Below, piece by piece: positions 31,424-44,497 of a DNA stretch of 64,000 bases. The stretch is from Diaporthe sp. PMI_573 (lineage: Eukaryota > Ascomycota > Sordariomycetes > Diaporthales > Diaporthaceae). The position numbers were made by a program, and so were the translations under genes. The notes below the pieces were generated by a model. The model was given only the letters and a program-made list of their open reading frames with translations. It did not search any database and was not told where the DNA came from. Numbering within the stretch: the first letter of the stretch is position 1; each line of letters opens with the position of its first letter. Location of the stretch: positions 248,001-312,000 of the forward strand of contig JAJTUP010000067.1 of assembly GCA_021399435.1 (NCBI GenBank), given 5' to 3'.

Positions 31424-32484
31424 ACAACTTCGTTGTCTGCTCTTACTTTGCTCTGGTCATTTCCCGACCAACACCTCCACCCGTTCGATTGTTCAGTTGA
31501 GTCGCCTCCTTGTTTTTGGCGTCTCTCCGCTCTGACTGCCCTCCCACGACTCTGCGTGCGTTCATTTTTTGGACGGTTGAGTTTCCTGTCCAATGTGCTT
31601 GCTGTCAGAGCCAGGATTGAAGTGTTCTGTATTATGACTCCCCATCACAATTTTGAAAATATCAAAATCTCTGCGATTAAGATCGAGCCCATCGCCGCTG
31701 TCACCCCGGGCTATGAATCGGTCGACCACCTTAACTTTTCCAGCTACATCTTCCCTATTGAAATAATCTAATGCCAGTTTACGAAAATGATCAATTTTCT
31801 CCCTATGGCCTAGCTCTGGGACGGGTCAAGGAGGTCAGATGCACGACGTCGGATCCATCAGATCCGAGGCTTTGTAGATCGGACTATCTCACTAGCAGAC
31901 AGCATCCTCTACACTCGATTTATATAGATATTTATAGTCGGGCGAATGCAGCGGCGGCGTTAGCACTGGCCAGCCGCACGCTACTACTGTACCGGGTAGA
32001 AGCTTAAAAGCCGACAAGGATGGCAGTCGCAGGACAAATGTCACATCTGCTCTCGGCTGATCGTCTCCACTCGCATGCTTCATCACGTTCCCTTGCCAAG
32101 TGTGGTTGTTTCCATTTGTACTTTGCAGAGGAGCTTCCCCACCTCAATACTAGGCCCCCATTCGGAGGACCCGCATTTCAACTTGGATTATCTGAAGGTT
32201 GTTGCATTTGACAAGCAGCGGGCCCCGACGGCCCGACACTGGCATCAGCATCAAGTGACAGTTCGGCCCGGCTCTGGAGGATCGGACGCGCGCTGAGTCA
32301 GGCGGCAGCCGGTCGATCTACCCTGCCGCCTTCGGCCAACGGTCTGGCCCCTCATTACACAGCGCGACAAAGAAATTCTCGACCCACCCTGAACCACGAC
32401 CTGTATGTGGTTCGCAACCGATTTGAGCCTCACTTTCAGGGTCTAAACATTTCCCCGCTACTTTGAACATACAGCAAGCCTCAG
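31424..32484. other. Stretch without a recognised gene
   Basis: Short open frames only. GC content is intermediate. I found no domain, repeat or RNA motif that I can support. Confidence 0.35.
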
Positions 32485-32700
32485 TTGCTACTCCTTTATA
32501 TCCGCTTAGCCAATGCAATTGCTAGTATTGTCTATTCTGCGGGTACCGAAACCTCTTCTACTCTAGGTTCCGATTTCCAAACCGGTGACCTTACATACTA
32601 CATGTTGGGGCTAGGTGCTTGCGGTGAGGACGATACCGGCAGGGATATGACTGCTAACATTGTCGCGATGTCTATGACCCTCATGGGCTGTGGTAGTGCC
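32485..32700 (+). pseudogene. RlpA-like double-psi beta-barrel (DPBB) fragment
   Basis: The frame encodes a Ser/Thr-rich lead and then GDLTYYMLGLGACGEDDTGR and NIVAMSMTLMG. The G-D-L/M-T-Y-Y....G.GACG pattern is characteristic of small fungal secreted DPBB/barwin-like proteins (RlpA-like, expansin-like fold). The second half of the barrel, with the PxCG and later motifs, is missing because the sequence changes into transposase-like coding near 32,700. No signal peptide is present. Confidence 0.5.
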
Positions 32701-32739
32701 GTCGGCGATGCTATACCCGCATATTGCATCTTCAGAGTA

Positions 32740-33170
32740 TGGCCAAATCGTAACTTTGCCCAAGCGAGATCTTCACGAGGATATTGCCTTTGCCCGGTCA
32801 GAGACTGGCTTTTCGAATAGTGATATTATGCTGGATTGGCTTCGGCACTTTAACCAACACTCCTTCGGCTATCATGCTGACTTTAAGCGGCTTGGTGTGA
32901 CCCTCGAGGAATGGTTTGGCATTGACCATCTCTTCTGCTTTGACTGGAGGGTTCCTGAGGACCCACCAGAGATGGCGAAGGGCAGACGGGCTTCCGAGGG
33001 CACGATCTGGCGAGCGCTGTTTCTTGACGGCTTCGCTGGGCACTATTCCATTGAGGTCGTAACCTACGCCCACCGATTTAACATCCTCCTCATCTTCTTG
33101 CCACCACATTCAACCCATAAGCCCTCTAGCTCTGGTAGTGAAGGAGCTCTTCAACGGTGGAAGTCGTGCA
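32740..33170 (+). pseudogene. DDE-type (pogo/Fot1 superfamily) transposase fragment, not RIP-degraded
   Basis: Open frame containing ETGFSNSDIMLDWLRHFNQH, WRALFLDGFAGHYSIEV and FNILLIFLPPHSTHK. These are the middle motifs of the DDE_1 superfamily, with Asp in LFLDG as a catalytic residue and PPHSTH preceding the third acidic site. The LQPLDVG block that should follow is replaced by unrelated sequence, and the N-terminal DNA-binding domain is absent. Unlike the pogo copies at 3.5-9.3 kb it has normal base composition, so it comes from a different, low-copy element. Confidence 0.55.
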
Positions 33171-34794
33171 TGGCACACATCAAGCAACCGGCCAGCACAT
33201 CTGTCTCGTGCCTCCTTCATACAAAGAATCCCAGCCACGACCGCGATATCGATTTGCGTGCAATGAAGGACGGGCATTCAGACGCTTATGGCACTGGGCT
33301 CAATGCAAGAGACATACGGAACCCGAATTACAAAGGAGAAGACAGCGTGGTCCCAGGTGGCGCCACCTCCGTACTCGACAGTCCGGTTCATCGGCCCATC
33401 AAATGGATGTCCATCCAGGTTTGGCTCCTGGTTATTACCGTGACACTGCTTGGCTCTTCCTAGCTTCATATTTACATGGGCTACGCGGACCCTCAAGGCT
33501 ACCAATACTCCTCTTCGTGGTTTTTGTGATCCTTCCAGCATCCTGTTATGCATGGGCCCTAATGGGACTTCACATATAGAGTGAGACGTTCTACAATGCA
33601 GGATATCATCATGGCTCTTGCCTCATAACATGGATATTCACGCCCAAGGCATCACATGTGATGATGCTGACCGCAGCTTTCTGTCCTCTCGGCATTATTG
33701 TGTTAACCCTACTCGACGTCCTCGCTACCCAGAGGCCGTCACTAGGTGCACCAAGTCGACAATGGGCCGCGTATCTACTACATGGATCTTTTGGGGGGAT
33801 AGCGTCATACTTTGCGGAAAGCATTGGGATCAACTTGAAGAACGCCGACTTTGCAGACCAGGTTGCGTGGCTCGAGCAGGTGTTCATTCCATAAATGGCT
33901 ACACGACGTAATGACGAGAGTGAGGCTATACTTTTGATACTTAACGGCTACTATAGCCATACTTCGGTACGTTTTGTACCTATTCTGAAGTCCTTAAGTC
34001 TTGAAAGAACTCGATCGGAGAAAACCGGCAATGACGACCGTCCGAATATTTATATCTCTGAGAGTAGCTCGGACACCCCCAAAAGTGTGATAGGAATCAA
34101 GCGGAAAGCAGGTGGCAAGGTTGAAGGGTCACGCAATAAGCACTGTAAATCTGGGTCCAGAACTCATCTCATACACCTCAGCCAAGCTTTGCTGCTCCAG
34201 CAGAAACTAATAGGCTTAGTCTTGCCTTTCTGCTGTGCCGAATGCGATAGACGCTGCAAGGCAGAGGTATGTTAATGACTAGGTCAGTTTGTAGGCTGTT
34301 GGTGCCATATATACTAATCTCAATATGTCCTAGACGAAGATTTGTGAGGGTAGGGCGTTTCCGCCTTGATCTCGAGAAGCCCATTTGCTGTGTGGAGCGA
34401 GGACAATGTTTGGGAACGACCCGGACCGCAATGGCCTGAGGCGGAAGCCCTGTATCACAGCCGTCTCGAATTTCAAGCCCTCGATCCTGCCTGGCGGAAA
34501 GCAACGTCGCTCAATCAATGGCCCCGCTCTGAACCTGGCTTATTCGGCACCCAACATCTAGTGGTTGAAGTAGATGAGATGAATGAGGAGGCATACAAAG
34601 AGTATTTATTACCTAACACAGATGCTTTACATTGCGCCGTGGGGTAAAACATTATTGATGATGAATTGTACAGCCTCCGATCGGTAGACATCCGACTTAA
34701 TAACTGATCCATATCCGTTGAACACAATGCCTTGAGCCAGCTTTCCATACTGAGGCTAAGTGGGTAGTCCTATGCCTGTGATTTTCGCTGGTTA
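33171..34794. other. Gene-poor stretch with membrane-like fragments
   Basis: Two hydrophobic stretches in different frames (ILLFVVFVILPASCYAWALM near 33,509-33,568 and PLGIIVLTLLDVL near 33,690-33,728) look like pieces of a membrane protein, but no continuous model can be built. A short open frame at 33,895-34,275 and another at 34,366-34,647 have no recognisable motif. Confidence 0.3.
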
Positions 34795-36591
<1,797 letters not shown>

Positions 36592-37675
36592 CGTGTAGTT
36601 GCCCGGATTCCTTGCTATGATACCCGTTTAAGACTGGTCCATCTAGGGAACTTAACATAGTCCTATCTTTATGATCCAAACCTCAAGGGCTCCGTGTTGG
36701 TCGTGCTCAACAACCATGCCTCGGCCTCCCATGTCTGCCAAAGCCGGATTTGTATAAGCGGCGGGCGCTTCGCTGAGGTTAGAGTGAGAATGGTGCCCCA
36801 TTTCACCCACATGCAGTGCGGAGCGCCACCCAGGTCCCTACATGTGGGAAAGCCTAGCCTGAATACTGGGCCCACTTTCTGTTCCCCACCGGGTAGTAAC
36901 TGGCAAGCCTAGCGTGTTGTCGAAGCCACCGACACTGGCCAGCCTGAGTACGTCCGTAGATTGAGGTAATGTACGAGTACCTTTGAAAGGCCTCCTGAGA
37001 CCGCGACAAGAGAGCTGACTTTGGTTGTATATCAATCCCCCCTACCCAGTCTAGCAACTACTTAAATACGTAAAACTTACCGACGGTTAACCCCTATCGG
37101 CGTCGAGTCAACTGCTCGTCGATTCCTTTCTCAACATCAACTGCCGCCGTTCAGTGCCGGTCGTGCTATTTGGGACCGACTAGAGCTCAAATTCACACAC
37201 GGGGAAAGGCTGAGGTTTAAGCGTACTCTGCCGATCTGCCAAGCCAGATGTACCCTTCATCTGGCGGGGAATGTGGGTGTTTCCCACATGAAGGGTTTCA
37301 TTCGCTCTTCGGCCCGTTTCCAATGATACCACAGAAATTCGTGCTTGCAGAGACGCAATGGTAACAGTGGACATATAAACGGAGATCCTCGTATGGACAC
37401 TCAGGTATCCCATGGTTAACCCTACCCCGGGATAGGCAGGTGTGGGGATACTTTAATTGATTGACGCGACTTAGAGGGACCCTTACAAGGCTATCCATGT
37501 CCCGACCATGCTGTCTGGTAATAAATATTTAGCCGCTGAATCGTCTAGGTATTGGAGTAAGGGTTATATAACGTAGCCCAGAGATTGTGCGCCAAAGATG
37601 AAGGAAAGCACTGCCGACTAGTGACGACCTTGGGCATTATTCCATGAATATATTTGTCCATCTCAATTCGACACT
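36592..37675. other. Intergenic region with a hairpin
   Basis: No gene recognised. At 37,252-37,296 ACCCTTC pairs with GAAGGGT around an inner ATGTGGG/CCCACAT stem with a 5-base loop. It might be a structured RNA or a chance palindrome. TACCCC at 37,423-37,428 resembles the motif found in other promoters of the downstream cluster. Confidence 0.4.
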
Positions 37676-38865
37676 ATGAGAACCTTTGCCGCTGCCCTAC
37701 TCGCCGCAACTGTGGTCGCCACAGACCATGGCCCAACGGTTGGTACTGCTCTACTAGTAGGGCACATTGATACAGTCTGCCAGCTAACACGGAACATTCG
37801 CAGTACGGAGGCTCCGGTCCCTTCAAGTCGGTGAGTCAGAGGCTGGTTTAGGTTTTGATGACTCCACTCTATATTTGCTGACACATCTCGCAGTATTCGT
37901 TTGAGGTCGAAGCACTTCCCAATCATACATTTTACCAGCCACTGGAGTCCGGGGTCGGCTCTGATCTTAAGCTACCGGTCATTGTTTGGGGCAACGGTGG
38001 CTGCCTTCCATGGTAAGTGCGACCTGGACTTTGACCTCGGAAATTACTGACTTGAGTAGTACGTCTCCGACGAGCTCGATACCATTTGGCTCTATTCTTT
38101 GGTTGCTAATGCAGGAGTATCAGTCGGCCTTGCGTTCCGAGGCTTTCTCGGCGAAGTGGCCTCGCATGGTGCGCTGGTGATAGCCACTGGGCCAGCTTAC
38201 GTTGACCCGGAAACTTATGTGGCGCCCTCTTCCGAGGCTCCCCCTTCAGCTAACGCGTCGGGGAGTCTTCCCGGAGAAAACCCTCCGGCTATGACGGCTG
38301 CCATAGATTGGGTACAGGCTAACGCCGGCAAGGGAGAATGGAGTCATATCGATGCCTCCCGTATTGGCACCTGGGGCCAGAGCTGTGGCGGGCTCGAGGC
38401 CTACGCCGCCGGCCTGAATGACTCTCGTGTCAACCATCTTGGCATCTTTAATAGCGGTCAGCTGACCGAACAGGCAAGCCAGGAAGTTGCAAGCAACATC
38501 TCAAAGCCTGTTTTCTACCTTCTGGGTGGACCTTCAGATGTTGCGTATCCAAATGTTCGTCTAATCTTACTCAACTCCTGGTACATGTACTCGATGGGCT
38601 CACCACGCGACAGGGCGAACGCGACTACGCAGATCTTCCTGCTACCACTCCCTCTTGGAAGGGAAATCACGCCCTGGGCCATAGCGCCGCGTTTGATGTC
38701 CCTGATGGCGGAATCCCGGGCATTGTTGGGAGCCAGATCATGCAATGGATCCTGCGCGGAAATCAATCGGCAAAGGCATGGTTTACTGATGGCAGTCCAA
38801 AGGCTATTGGCGTCAACGATGTAGCCTTTAGGAACTTAGATTTGATCGAGGTTATCCCTATATAG
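37676..38865 (+). CDS. Secreted alpha/beta hydrolase
   Basis: It starts MRTFAAALLAATVVA, a signal peptide. Exons 37,676-37,738, 37,804-37,830 and 37,894-38,012 join in phase, with introns of 65 and 63 bp. A later intron, 38,555-38,613, joins VAYPN to GERDYADLP. Landmarks: YGGSGPF, LPVIVWGNGG, GFLGEVASHGALVIATG, the nucleophile elbow GTWGQSCGGLEAYAAG (G-x-S-x-G), NISKPVFYLLGGPSDVAY and WKGNHALGHSAAFD with the likely catalytic His. This is a fungal extracellular hydrolase family of unknown substrate. The junction between 38,012 and about 38,115 cannot be made in frame with consensus splice sites, so there is either an unusual site or a 1-bp lesion. Its position at the head of the catabolic-looking cluster suggests ester or lactone hydrolysis outside the cell (inference). 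Confidence 0.6.
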
Positions 38866-39035
38866 TAAAAATGACTATGTTTATCTGAAAAGATACATTG
38901 CGCCCTATCCTTCTGGGATACTTATTATCTTTATGGCTTCATAGGGGACCTCAAAGAATACAAATAGTTAATATAATCAACATAGTCTTTACGACCTGTA
39001 GTAATAATAATCTCTTAGAGCTATCCTTAGGCTGT

Positions 39036-40890
39036 TCATTCATGTTTAATGTCAAATTTATCAAGAAAGCCCCTCAAAGAAGCCATCTCCCTCTCAATAA
39101 CTTCAACGTGCTGCGGAGACCGAGGCTTAAATTGAAGCGGAAAGTTGAAGGGTGCAACTCCTGCACCGCCGTCATACGCTGTTTTGATGTCGGCATCGAC
39201 GTTTGGGTTATCAGGAATGATGTCAAATGCCCACACCATTTTGACGACATTGATCATCTGGTTATACTATTAGGACCCTGTTTCCAACACTAGTGGGATG
39301 ATTCTTACCAATGCATTCTCGGCCATGTGTTGGCCGGGACAGGCCCGTCTTCCAGCCCCAAAGGCATACGTCTGCCTCCGATGCTCGGCGTCCTCCTCCG
39401 AGATGTCATGGCGAGTGCCAAATTTGTTATTCAGATAACGCTCCGGAATGTACTCATCCGGTTGATCGAAGATTTCCTCGTCATGAAGAATTGCCCATAG
39501 ATTGGCGATTACCATGGTATCCTTCGGGATCGTGTAGTCTCCGTAGACGTCATCCTGGATGGTAGCGTGCGGAATTCCGCCTGGTGCGACTGGGCGCCAT
39601 CTCAAGACCTGCCCAAATTTGTTGTCAGCTTTTCACATCCTTGTCATCTGGACCTCGATTTCATGAATTGTACCTCGGAAACGCAAGCGCGCAGATAGGG
39701 AAGGCGGCCAAAGTCTTCTGCCGAGGGAGACCTTTCCACTCCGCATACAGTGTCGAGTTCCGCCTGTGCCTTTTTCTGAACCCGTTGATATTTCGCCATG
39801 GCCAGGACCAAGGAAAGGAGTGTTCCCGCAGTTGTATCTGAGCCAGCTTCCATCTTCACAAATTAGTTGTGGCAGCGTTTCAGCACATGTGGAAACACTC
39901 ACAAAGATGCCACCCAGCTGAGCCATTAGAGGCTCCTCCAGCTCATGCTTGTCGATGTCATTAATCATGCTGGCCATGAAACAATCCATGTCCTCTTCCT
40001 GCATTCTCGCCTTTGTCTCAAAGTAGAGGCCCTCGTAGAGATCCTTTTGGCCTTGCCTAATCTCAGCAGCCTCTTTTTTCCAGGGCGCAAGGAACGCGGG
40101 CATGTATTTCAGAACAGGAAAAGCGTCGACTGGTGGTGTGGTACCCTCCAGCAAGAAGTTGAAACGATCTTGGACGGCATAAAGATCTCGCACTCTCTTG
40201 GACTCATAACGCAGTCCCCGCTGTCCAAACACAGTGGCCAGGATAACGGCGGTCGAGTATCGTCGAACATGGTTATGCCAACTGTCCGGCTCTTTCAAAA
40301 GAAGATAGAGAGTAGAAACAGCCTCGGCAGCCTGCACCGGTAGCATCTTGTCGACTGCAGTGATATTCAGAAGTCCCTGCATGACCTTGCGCTGCTTCCT
40401 CCAGAGTGCGCCATATGGTGCCAGAAGGATGTGAAAGCCCGGCCCACCAGAAGCAACATTTAGAACATGGCCAGGCTGCCGGCTAGAGTAAACTGCACCT
40501 CTCTTATCGAGGAGCCTGCGATGGGTCAGCTGATCAGGTTTGTTCCATTGACAGCCAGGCACAGTCCATACTCTTTCATGTGTCTCCAGCTATTCAAGAC
40601 GATGACGTTGCGACCGCCAAGCTTCAGACCGAGCAGATCTCCGTATTCTTGTTTCCATTCGGTCCATCTGGTCCCAACGTTAGTTGCATGAGATTTGGAG
40701 GTTGACTTTCAATTGCATACTTCAAGAATTGTCTCGTCGGTGGAAGTTGAGGCAGATTACCCAAGAAAGGCACGGTAGGCGGTCCTGGAGGGAAGTTTTT
40801 TGGTCTTTGACTGGCAAGGAAGTATCGGATGACGGTGAAAACAATTAAGACCAACAAGCCAATGAGACCAGCAAAAAGTGTTGACGCCAT
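39036..40890 (-). CDS. Cytochrome P450 monooxygenase (526 aa)
   Basis: Six exons (40,890-40,721; 40,667-40,572; 40,515-39,903; 39,853-39,674; 39,608-39,309; 39,257-39,036) join in phase over introns of 49-65 bp. The N-terminus is a membrane anchor (LFAGLIGLLVLIVFTVIRYF) followed by the Pro-rich hinge FPPGPPTVPFLGNLP. Helix I carries AGSDTT (296-301), helix K has E353-V-L-R356, and the haem loop is FGAGRRACPG with Cys443. All P450 essentials are present, so the enzyme should be active in the ER membrane with a CPR partner. The overall pattern resembles the CYP64/O-methylsterigmatocystin-oxidoreductase-like group by annotation convention, which says little about substrate. It faces away from the alcohol-dehydrogenase remnant across a 1.4-kb spacer. 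Confidence 0.85.
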
Positions 40891-41085
40891 ATTAAGTCAG
40901 TGATTCTTCCTTAGTGATGTAAGTCTGTCTGGGAGTAGGAACTTTGAATGGTGATCCTTATAGTACTCAATGCTTCTTGCGTTTATAAGCATTCAGCGAT
41001 AAAATTAGCACAAGGCACTATGGCTTGAGAGGCGTAGAGCTTCGGCAAGTTCGCTCATAATTCTTGTATCTCCATTAGGAAATTT

Positions 41086-41093
41086 GGGGTAAG
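41086..41093 (+). promoter_or_regulatory. Candidate cluster motif GGGGTAAG (P450 promoter)
   Basis: GGGGTAAG about 200 bp upstream of the P450 start codon. The same 8-mer, or one-base variants, recurs in other promoter regions of the cluster. A C2H2 regulator is encoded in the cluster, and GC-rich sites are usual for that class. Inference only. Confidence 0.3.
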
Positions 41094-41777
41094 GGGTTGT
41101 TAGGTGGAGTAGCTAAGTTGGTCTCGCGGGTTTCGCGGGGTTCCTTTTGAGGCTTGGGCCCTGTTCGGTTCCCGGGACGCAAGTAGTACTTGTGGGCCTG
41201 CAGTTTGGCTACCTCCGTGGCGAATCCGTACCCACGGGGGAGGGGGGGGGCACTAACTAGGAAAAGCTACTATTGATTCAGAAACTTCGGCACTTATTGG
41301 CAGTCTTATTTTCTTAAGAAAAGTTCCGTCACCACCTAGATGGAGATAGTAGTTACTCTTTACTACGAGTTTTATTTGGGTACCCGCGACGCGGCCATAG
41401 CATCTCTACCCCCCCTCTCTCCCAAACCTCAACTCCTACAAGACAACCTCCTACAAGATAACCTCTTTTAAGACAACCACTTATACTCTTATAGGACAAC
41501 CTTATATAAGAATATATAATAACCTACTACCCTCTTATATAATAATAACAACTCAAATAACCTCTAATATGATAAACTTAGAATACATTAAAAGTTGCTA
41601 AGCTATAGGAGCTTCTGTCGGTTTAATGGGCCGTGGAAGGGACCACATGCCCGGCCCGGCTCTGGCCAATCAGAAGGGCCGGTTTGGTTTAGTCAGCAGG
41701 AGGGGACGGCTACTACACCAAGCGCTTCGGCGCCCACGATGGCGATAGCTTCCTCCTTCCTTCAGTAGCAAGAATCG

Positions 41778-41875
41778 AACCCGTACCCAGAAAAGTACGG
41801 ATTTTGCTCGCCCATTTGCACGTGCAAAGACCCCCTGACCTACGGCATCAGGGCCGTTCCAACAGCTTCATTATA
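41778..41875 (-). other. tRNA-like sequence
   Basis: The minus strand has a box-A-like GCCGTAGGTCAGGGGG (near 41,850) and a box-B-like GGTTCGATTCT (near 41,775) at a tRNA-like distance. Stems are poor, so it is more likely a relic or tRNA-derived repeat than a working gene. Confidence 0.3.
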
Positions 41876-42330
41876 ATATCATCGCAGTTTTGAAAGTGTG
41901 GCGGTGTTATGGTACTAGTATATGTGACACCTTGGCTTCCTCCACGACACAACACAGAGTATTCGCACCACCTTCAGCTCCAAGCGTGGTAGCAGCAAAG
42001 ATGGGGTCAACCATGTCCCCCTCGTTATCAACGGCACTCGTGTTACTAGGACATCCATGCACACTGTGATCAACCCCTAAGATGGGAATGGAATACATGC
42101 ATGTTCCGGGGCGTCTTTCCAAGACTCGATGCCATATTTTACGCAATAGAGTGAGTTTTTTCAGGTGCCTTCGTTCTTAAGCCGTATATATCTGAAGGCG
42201 TATATGGTCCCTTTACAATGGTAAACACTCAAAGACAGTTTGTCTAGTCATCTTAATAATTGCATAAACCATTTGATCCCTGCTATACAAACACCCCCAC
42301 AGGACCTCCAAAACCGGGACATGATACCGT

Positions 42331-42971
42331 TTGAGGATACTGCCACTCAAGTATGGTGACAGGTATTACTCTCATCGTGCCCCGAAAAGGGGCGCCCATA
42401 ATGGCAGCCAGTCACCCGAGGAGCCTGTCCGCGGCGGCAGCGCTCGACAATATTCCCATCGATCTCGTCGGCAGCCGCTTGGAGCTTGTCAAGGGATTTG
42501 GCGCAACCCGTGTCGTCAATCCAGCCCAGGGGACGCTAGGTGAGCTCGTCGCGGAAATCACGAAAGGTGACTTGCTGGATGCCGTCTTGGACTGCACGGG
42601 CTCTTTGGCCGTCATCGACGACATGATCAAGCTCACCGGAAGAGGAGGCATCGCAGTATCGGTTGGCGGTCCTCCGCCTGGGGCAAAGCTTTTAGTGGAT
42701 GTGTTCGACATGTTGATCAGCTGCAAGACATATCGCGGTTGTCATCAGGGCAAAATCTGTTCGAAAACGGTGTGTTGACACGACGGCTGAGTGAGTCGTT
42801 CAGAACCTTTAATACATCAACTAGTTCATCCCATGGCTCGCGGAGCTCTATTCCAAAGGGTTGTTTCCGATTGAAAAAATGCAAAAAATATATGTTGTGG
42901 ATGATATCAATTTTGCTTGTCAGGAAATGCTGAGTGGGATTGTTCTTAAACCCGTTCTGCTCTGGGATTAA
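42331..42971 (+). pseudogene. Zinc-type alcohol dehydrogenase (MDR), C-terminal remnant
   Basis: The segment 42,353-42,760 encodes the NAD(P)-binding half of a medium-chain dehydrogenase: IPIDLVGSRLELVKGFGATR, VVNPAQGTLGELVAEI, DAVLDCTGSLAVIDDMIK, GGIAVSVGGPP and DMLISCKTYRGCHQG. After a likely intron, 42,820-42,971 encodes the C-terminal exon FIPWLAELYSKGLFPIEKM, YVVDDINFACQEML, KPVLLWD and a stop. The upstream Rossmann glycine motif is garbled (PRKGAPIMAAS in place of G-x-G-P-V-G) and the N-terminal half with the zinc-binding Cys and His residues is missing. The gene is therefore a truncated remnant of the AryD/benzyl-alcohol-dehydrogenase-like group. Confidence 0.6.
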
Positions 42972-43104
42972 ACATGAGTTTTCCGTGGATATGAGAAAAT
43001 AAACGAGTCTAGGTAATCAGGTCCTCCAGGTCTTGTTTACTCTAAAATACTTTAAACATACCCTTGGCGGCTTTATCCTCATAAGTAAGAAAACAGGGCT
43101 AAGA

Positions 43105-44096
43105 TTATTTAGGGTGCCTCATTATAGCATCTCTAAATGTGGCTCCGTGTGTGAGTTCCATGTGAACCAAATCGTCGGCTCCAGCAAGTTTAGGAACAAG
43201 TGAAACGACATCGTCCAAAAGAGCCCAGGGAATCCGGCCAATTCCTTCCGCAGCGTCGCAAAAGATAATATCACCCTAGATAATGTCAGCCAAAAAAAAA
43301 AAAACCATTCGCGGGAACATGGATAGTCATGCCGGCTCTATTCTTAAACCGTGAACTACGACGGGTATGTCCACCCCAATGACCTTTGCTTCGGCAGAAT
43401 AGGCCACGGGAGAGCTTCCTTCAGCCCAAATCTAGGGGCGTCTGTCAGTAAGAATTTTGTATTGTAAAGCAAATGTCAGCTTACCGGAAACTCCGAATCT
43501 TTAAGCTGGGCAAGATCCCTCACTTTCCCGGCGACAACGACGGCCTGTGCGCCTTGTAATCTTATCCTCGTGGCCATGTTGGCACCCAACAGGGCAGTTC
43601 TGAGTCCCTGCTCCTGGTCTATTATTACCACTCTCCCAGGCGACACCATGTCTACATATTGTCCCCCAGGCGGAGCAGGTGGATGACCAGGTGGTAGAGT
43701 TTCGGCAGAATGGACGGAAACATATCTGACTGTCATTGCTGGTGCCACGATATTGGCTTGACTAGCACGGGAACTAGAAATCAGGCCTCGAAAGATTTTA
43801 TCAGATGTGCTTGTGCTTATGAACCAGAAAACTCGTAGGTAGCTCACATTGTCCAGCAAGATGACCACCAAAAGGAGGTCCTTGTCCTTTCTGCAGCCGC
43901 ACAAGCGCATCTGAAATCTATGAAAATTTTGGCATTGCCCGCTGCTAGATATAGGATATGATTGACCTACATCGCACAAGGAGTACTTGGAGAGAATGTT
44001 CAGCTTCTCGTTCAGTGACATGATTGTTGTCCCTCTGGGAGCCCGGGAGAGCTGCCCGTTGAAAGGCTGGCCCCCTTCGTTTTGAATGGACTCCAT
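43105..44096 (-). CDS. RraA-like / HMG-aldolase-family protein
   Basis: Exons 44,096-43,971, 43,917-43,848, 43,786-43,485 and 43,431 onward join in phase over introns of 53, 61 and 53 bp. Landmarks of the RraA fold: YSLCDISDALVRLQ, PPFGGHLAGQ, ANIVAPAMTVRYV, QYVDMVSPGRVVIID, ALLGANMATRIRLQGAQAVV, GKVRDLAQLKDSEFP and IWAEGSSPVAYSAEAK. The G-x-x-R-D element that binds the metal/oxoacid is present (GKVRD). A last exon ends GDIIFCDAAEGIGRIPWALL ... IMRHPK. The join to it is uncertain: using the GTAGTT donor near 43,363 keeps frame but shortens the product by about ten residues, otherwise a frameshift must be assumed. Relatives cleave 4-carboxy-4-hydroxy-2-oxoacids in bacterial aromatic-ring degradation, which would suit this cluster (inference). 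It is divergent from the FAD oxidase at 44,498. Confidence 0.6.
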
Positions 44097-44278
44097 AGAG
44101 CAGACGTGTTTGTGCGAGAGGCCTATTCTATCCAGCTAGCAACACTCGCTGGGACAAAGCTTGTCACTTATGGCCTCTAGTCAGGATGAAATGGGGAACT
44201 TGCAACCCCACGAAGCCCGCCTTTATACTGCACTGGGGGTACACTGATCCTTACCTACGCGTCTTAATTAGGAAGGTT

Positions 44279-44286
44279 GGGGTAAG
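44279..44286 (+). promoter_or_regulatory. Candidate cluster motif GGGGTAAG (divergent promoter 44,097-44,497)
   Basis: A second GGGGTAAG lies in the 400-bp region between the RraA-like gene and the FAD-linked oxidase; a related GGGGTAC is at 44,236-44,242. See the other motif entries. Confidence 0.3.
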
Positions 44287-44497
44287 AGAGGCCCAGCATG
44301 CTGGAAGAGTCGGGTCGCTATTATAGAGCAATACGCCCATGCTAATCTCCGGCTGACGTCGCAGTTGAAGAACAAGGCGGTGGAATCGAAGTTATGGATG
44401 GGCGCTTTTTGCGCCTTCGTCCTCTCCTGGCCTCATATCTCTCCTCTGCTCACTTCCATCAACATAACAACCGCATACATCTGCAACGACCCTCATC

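Larger units (their letters stand above)
40891..42330. other. Intergenic region: GC runs, pyrimidine repeats, tRNA-like relic
   Basis: It holds a G homopolymer (about 41,236-41,249), a pyrimidine-rich imperfect repeat of the type TCCTACAAGACAACC (about 41,430-41,510), and short AT-rich sequence. No protein gene is supported. Confidence 0.45.
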
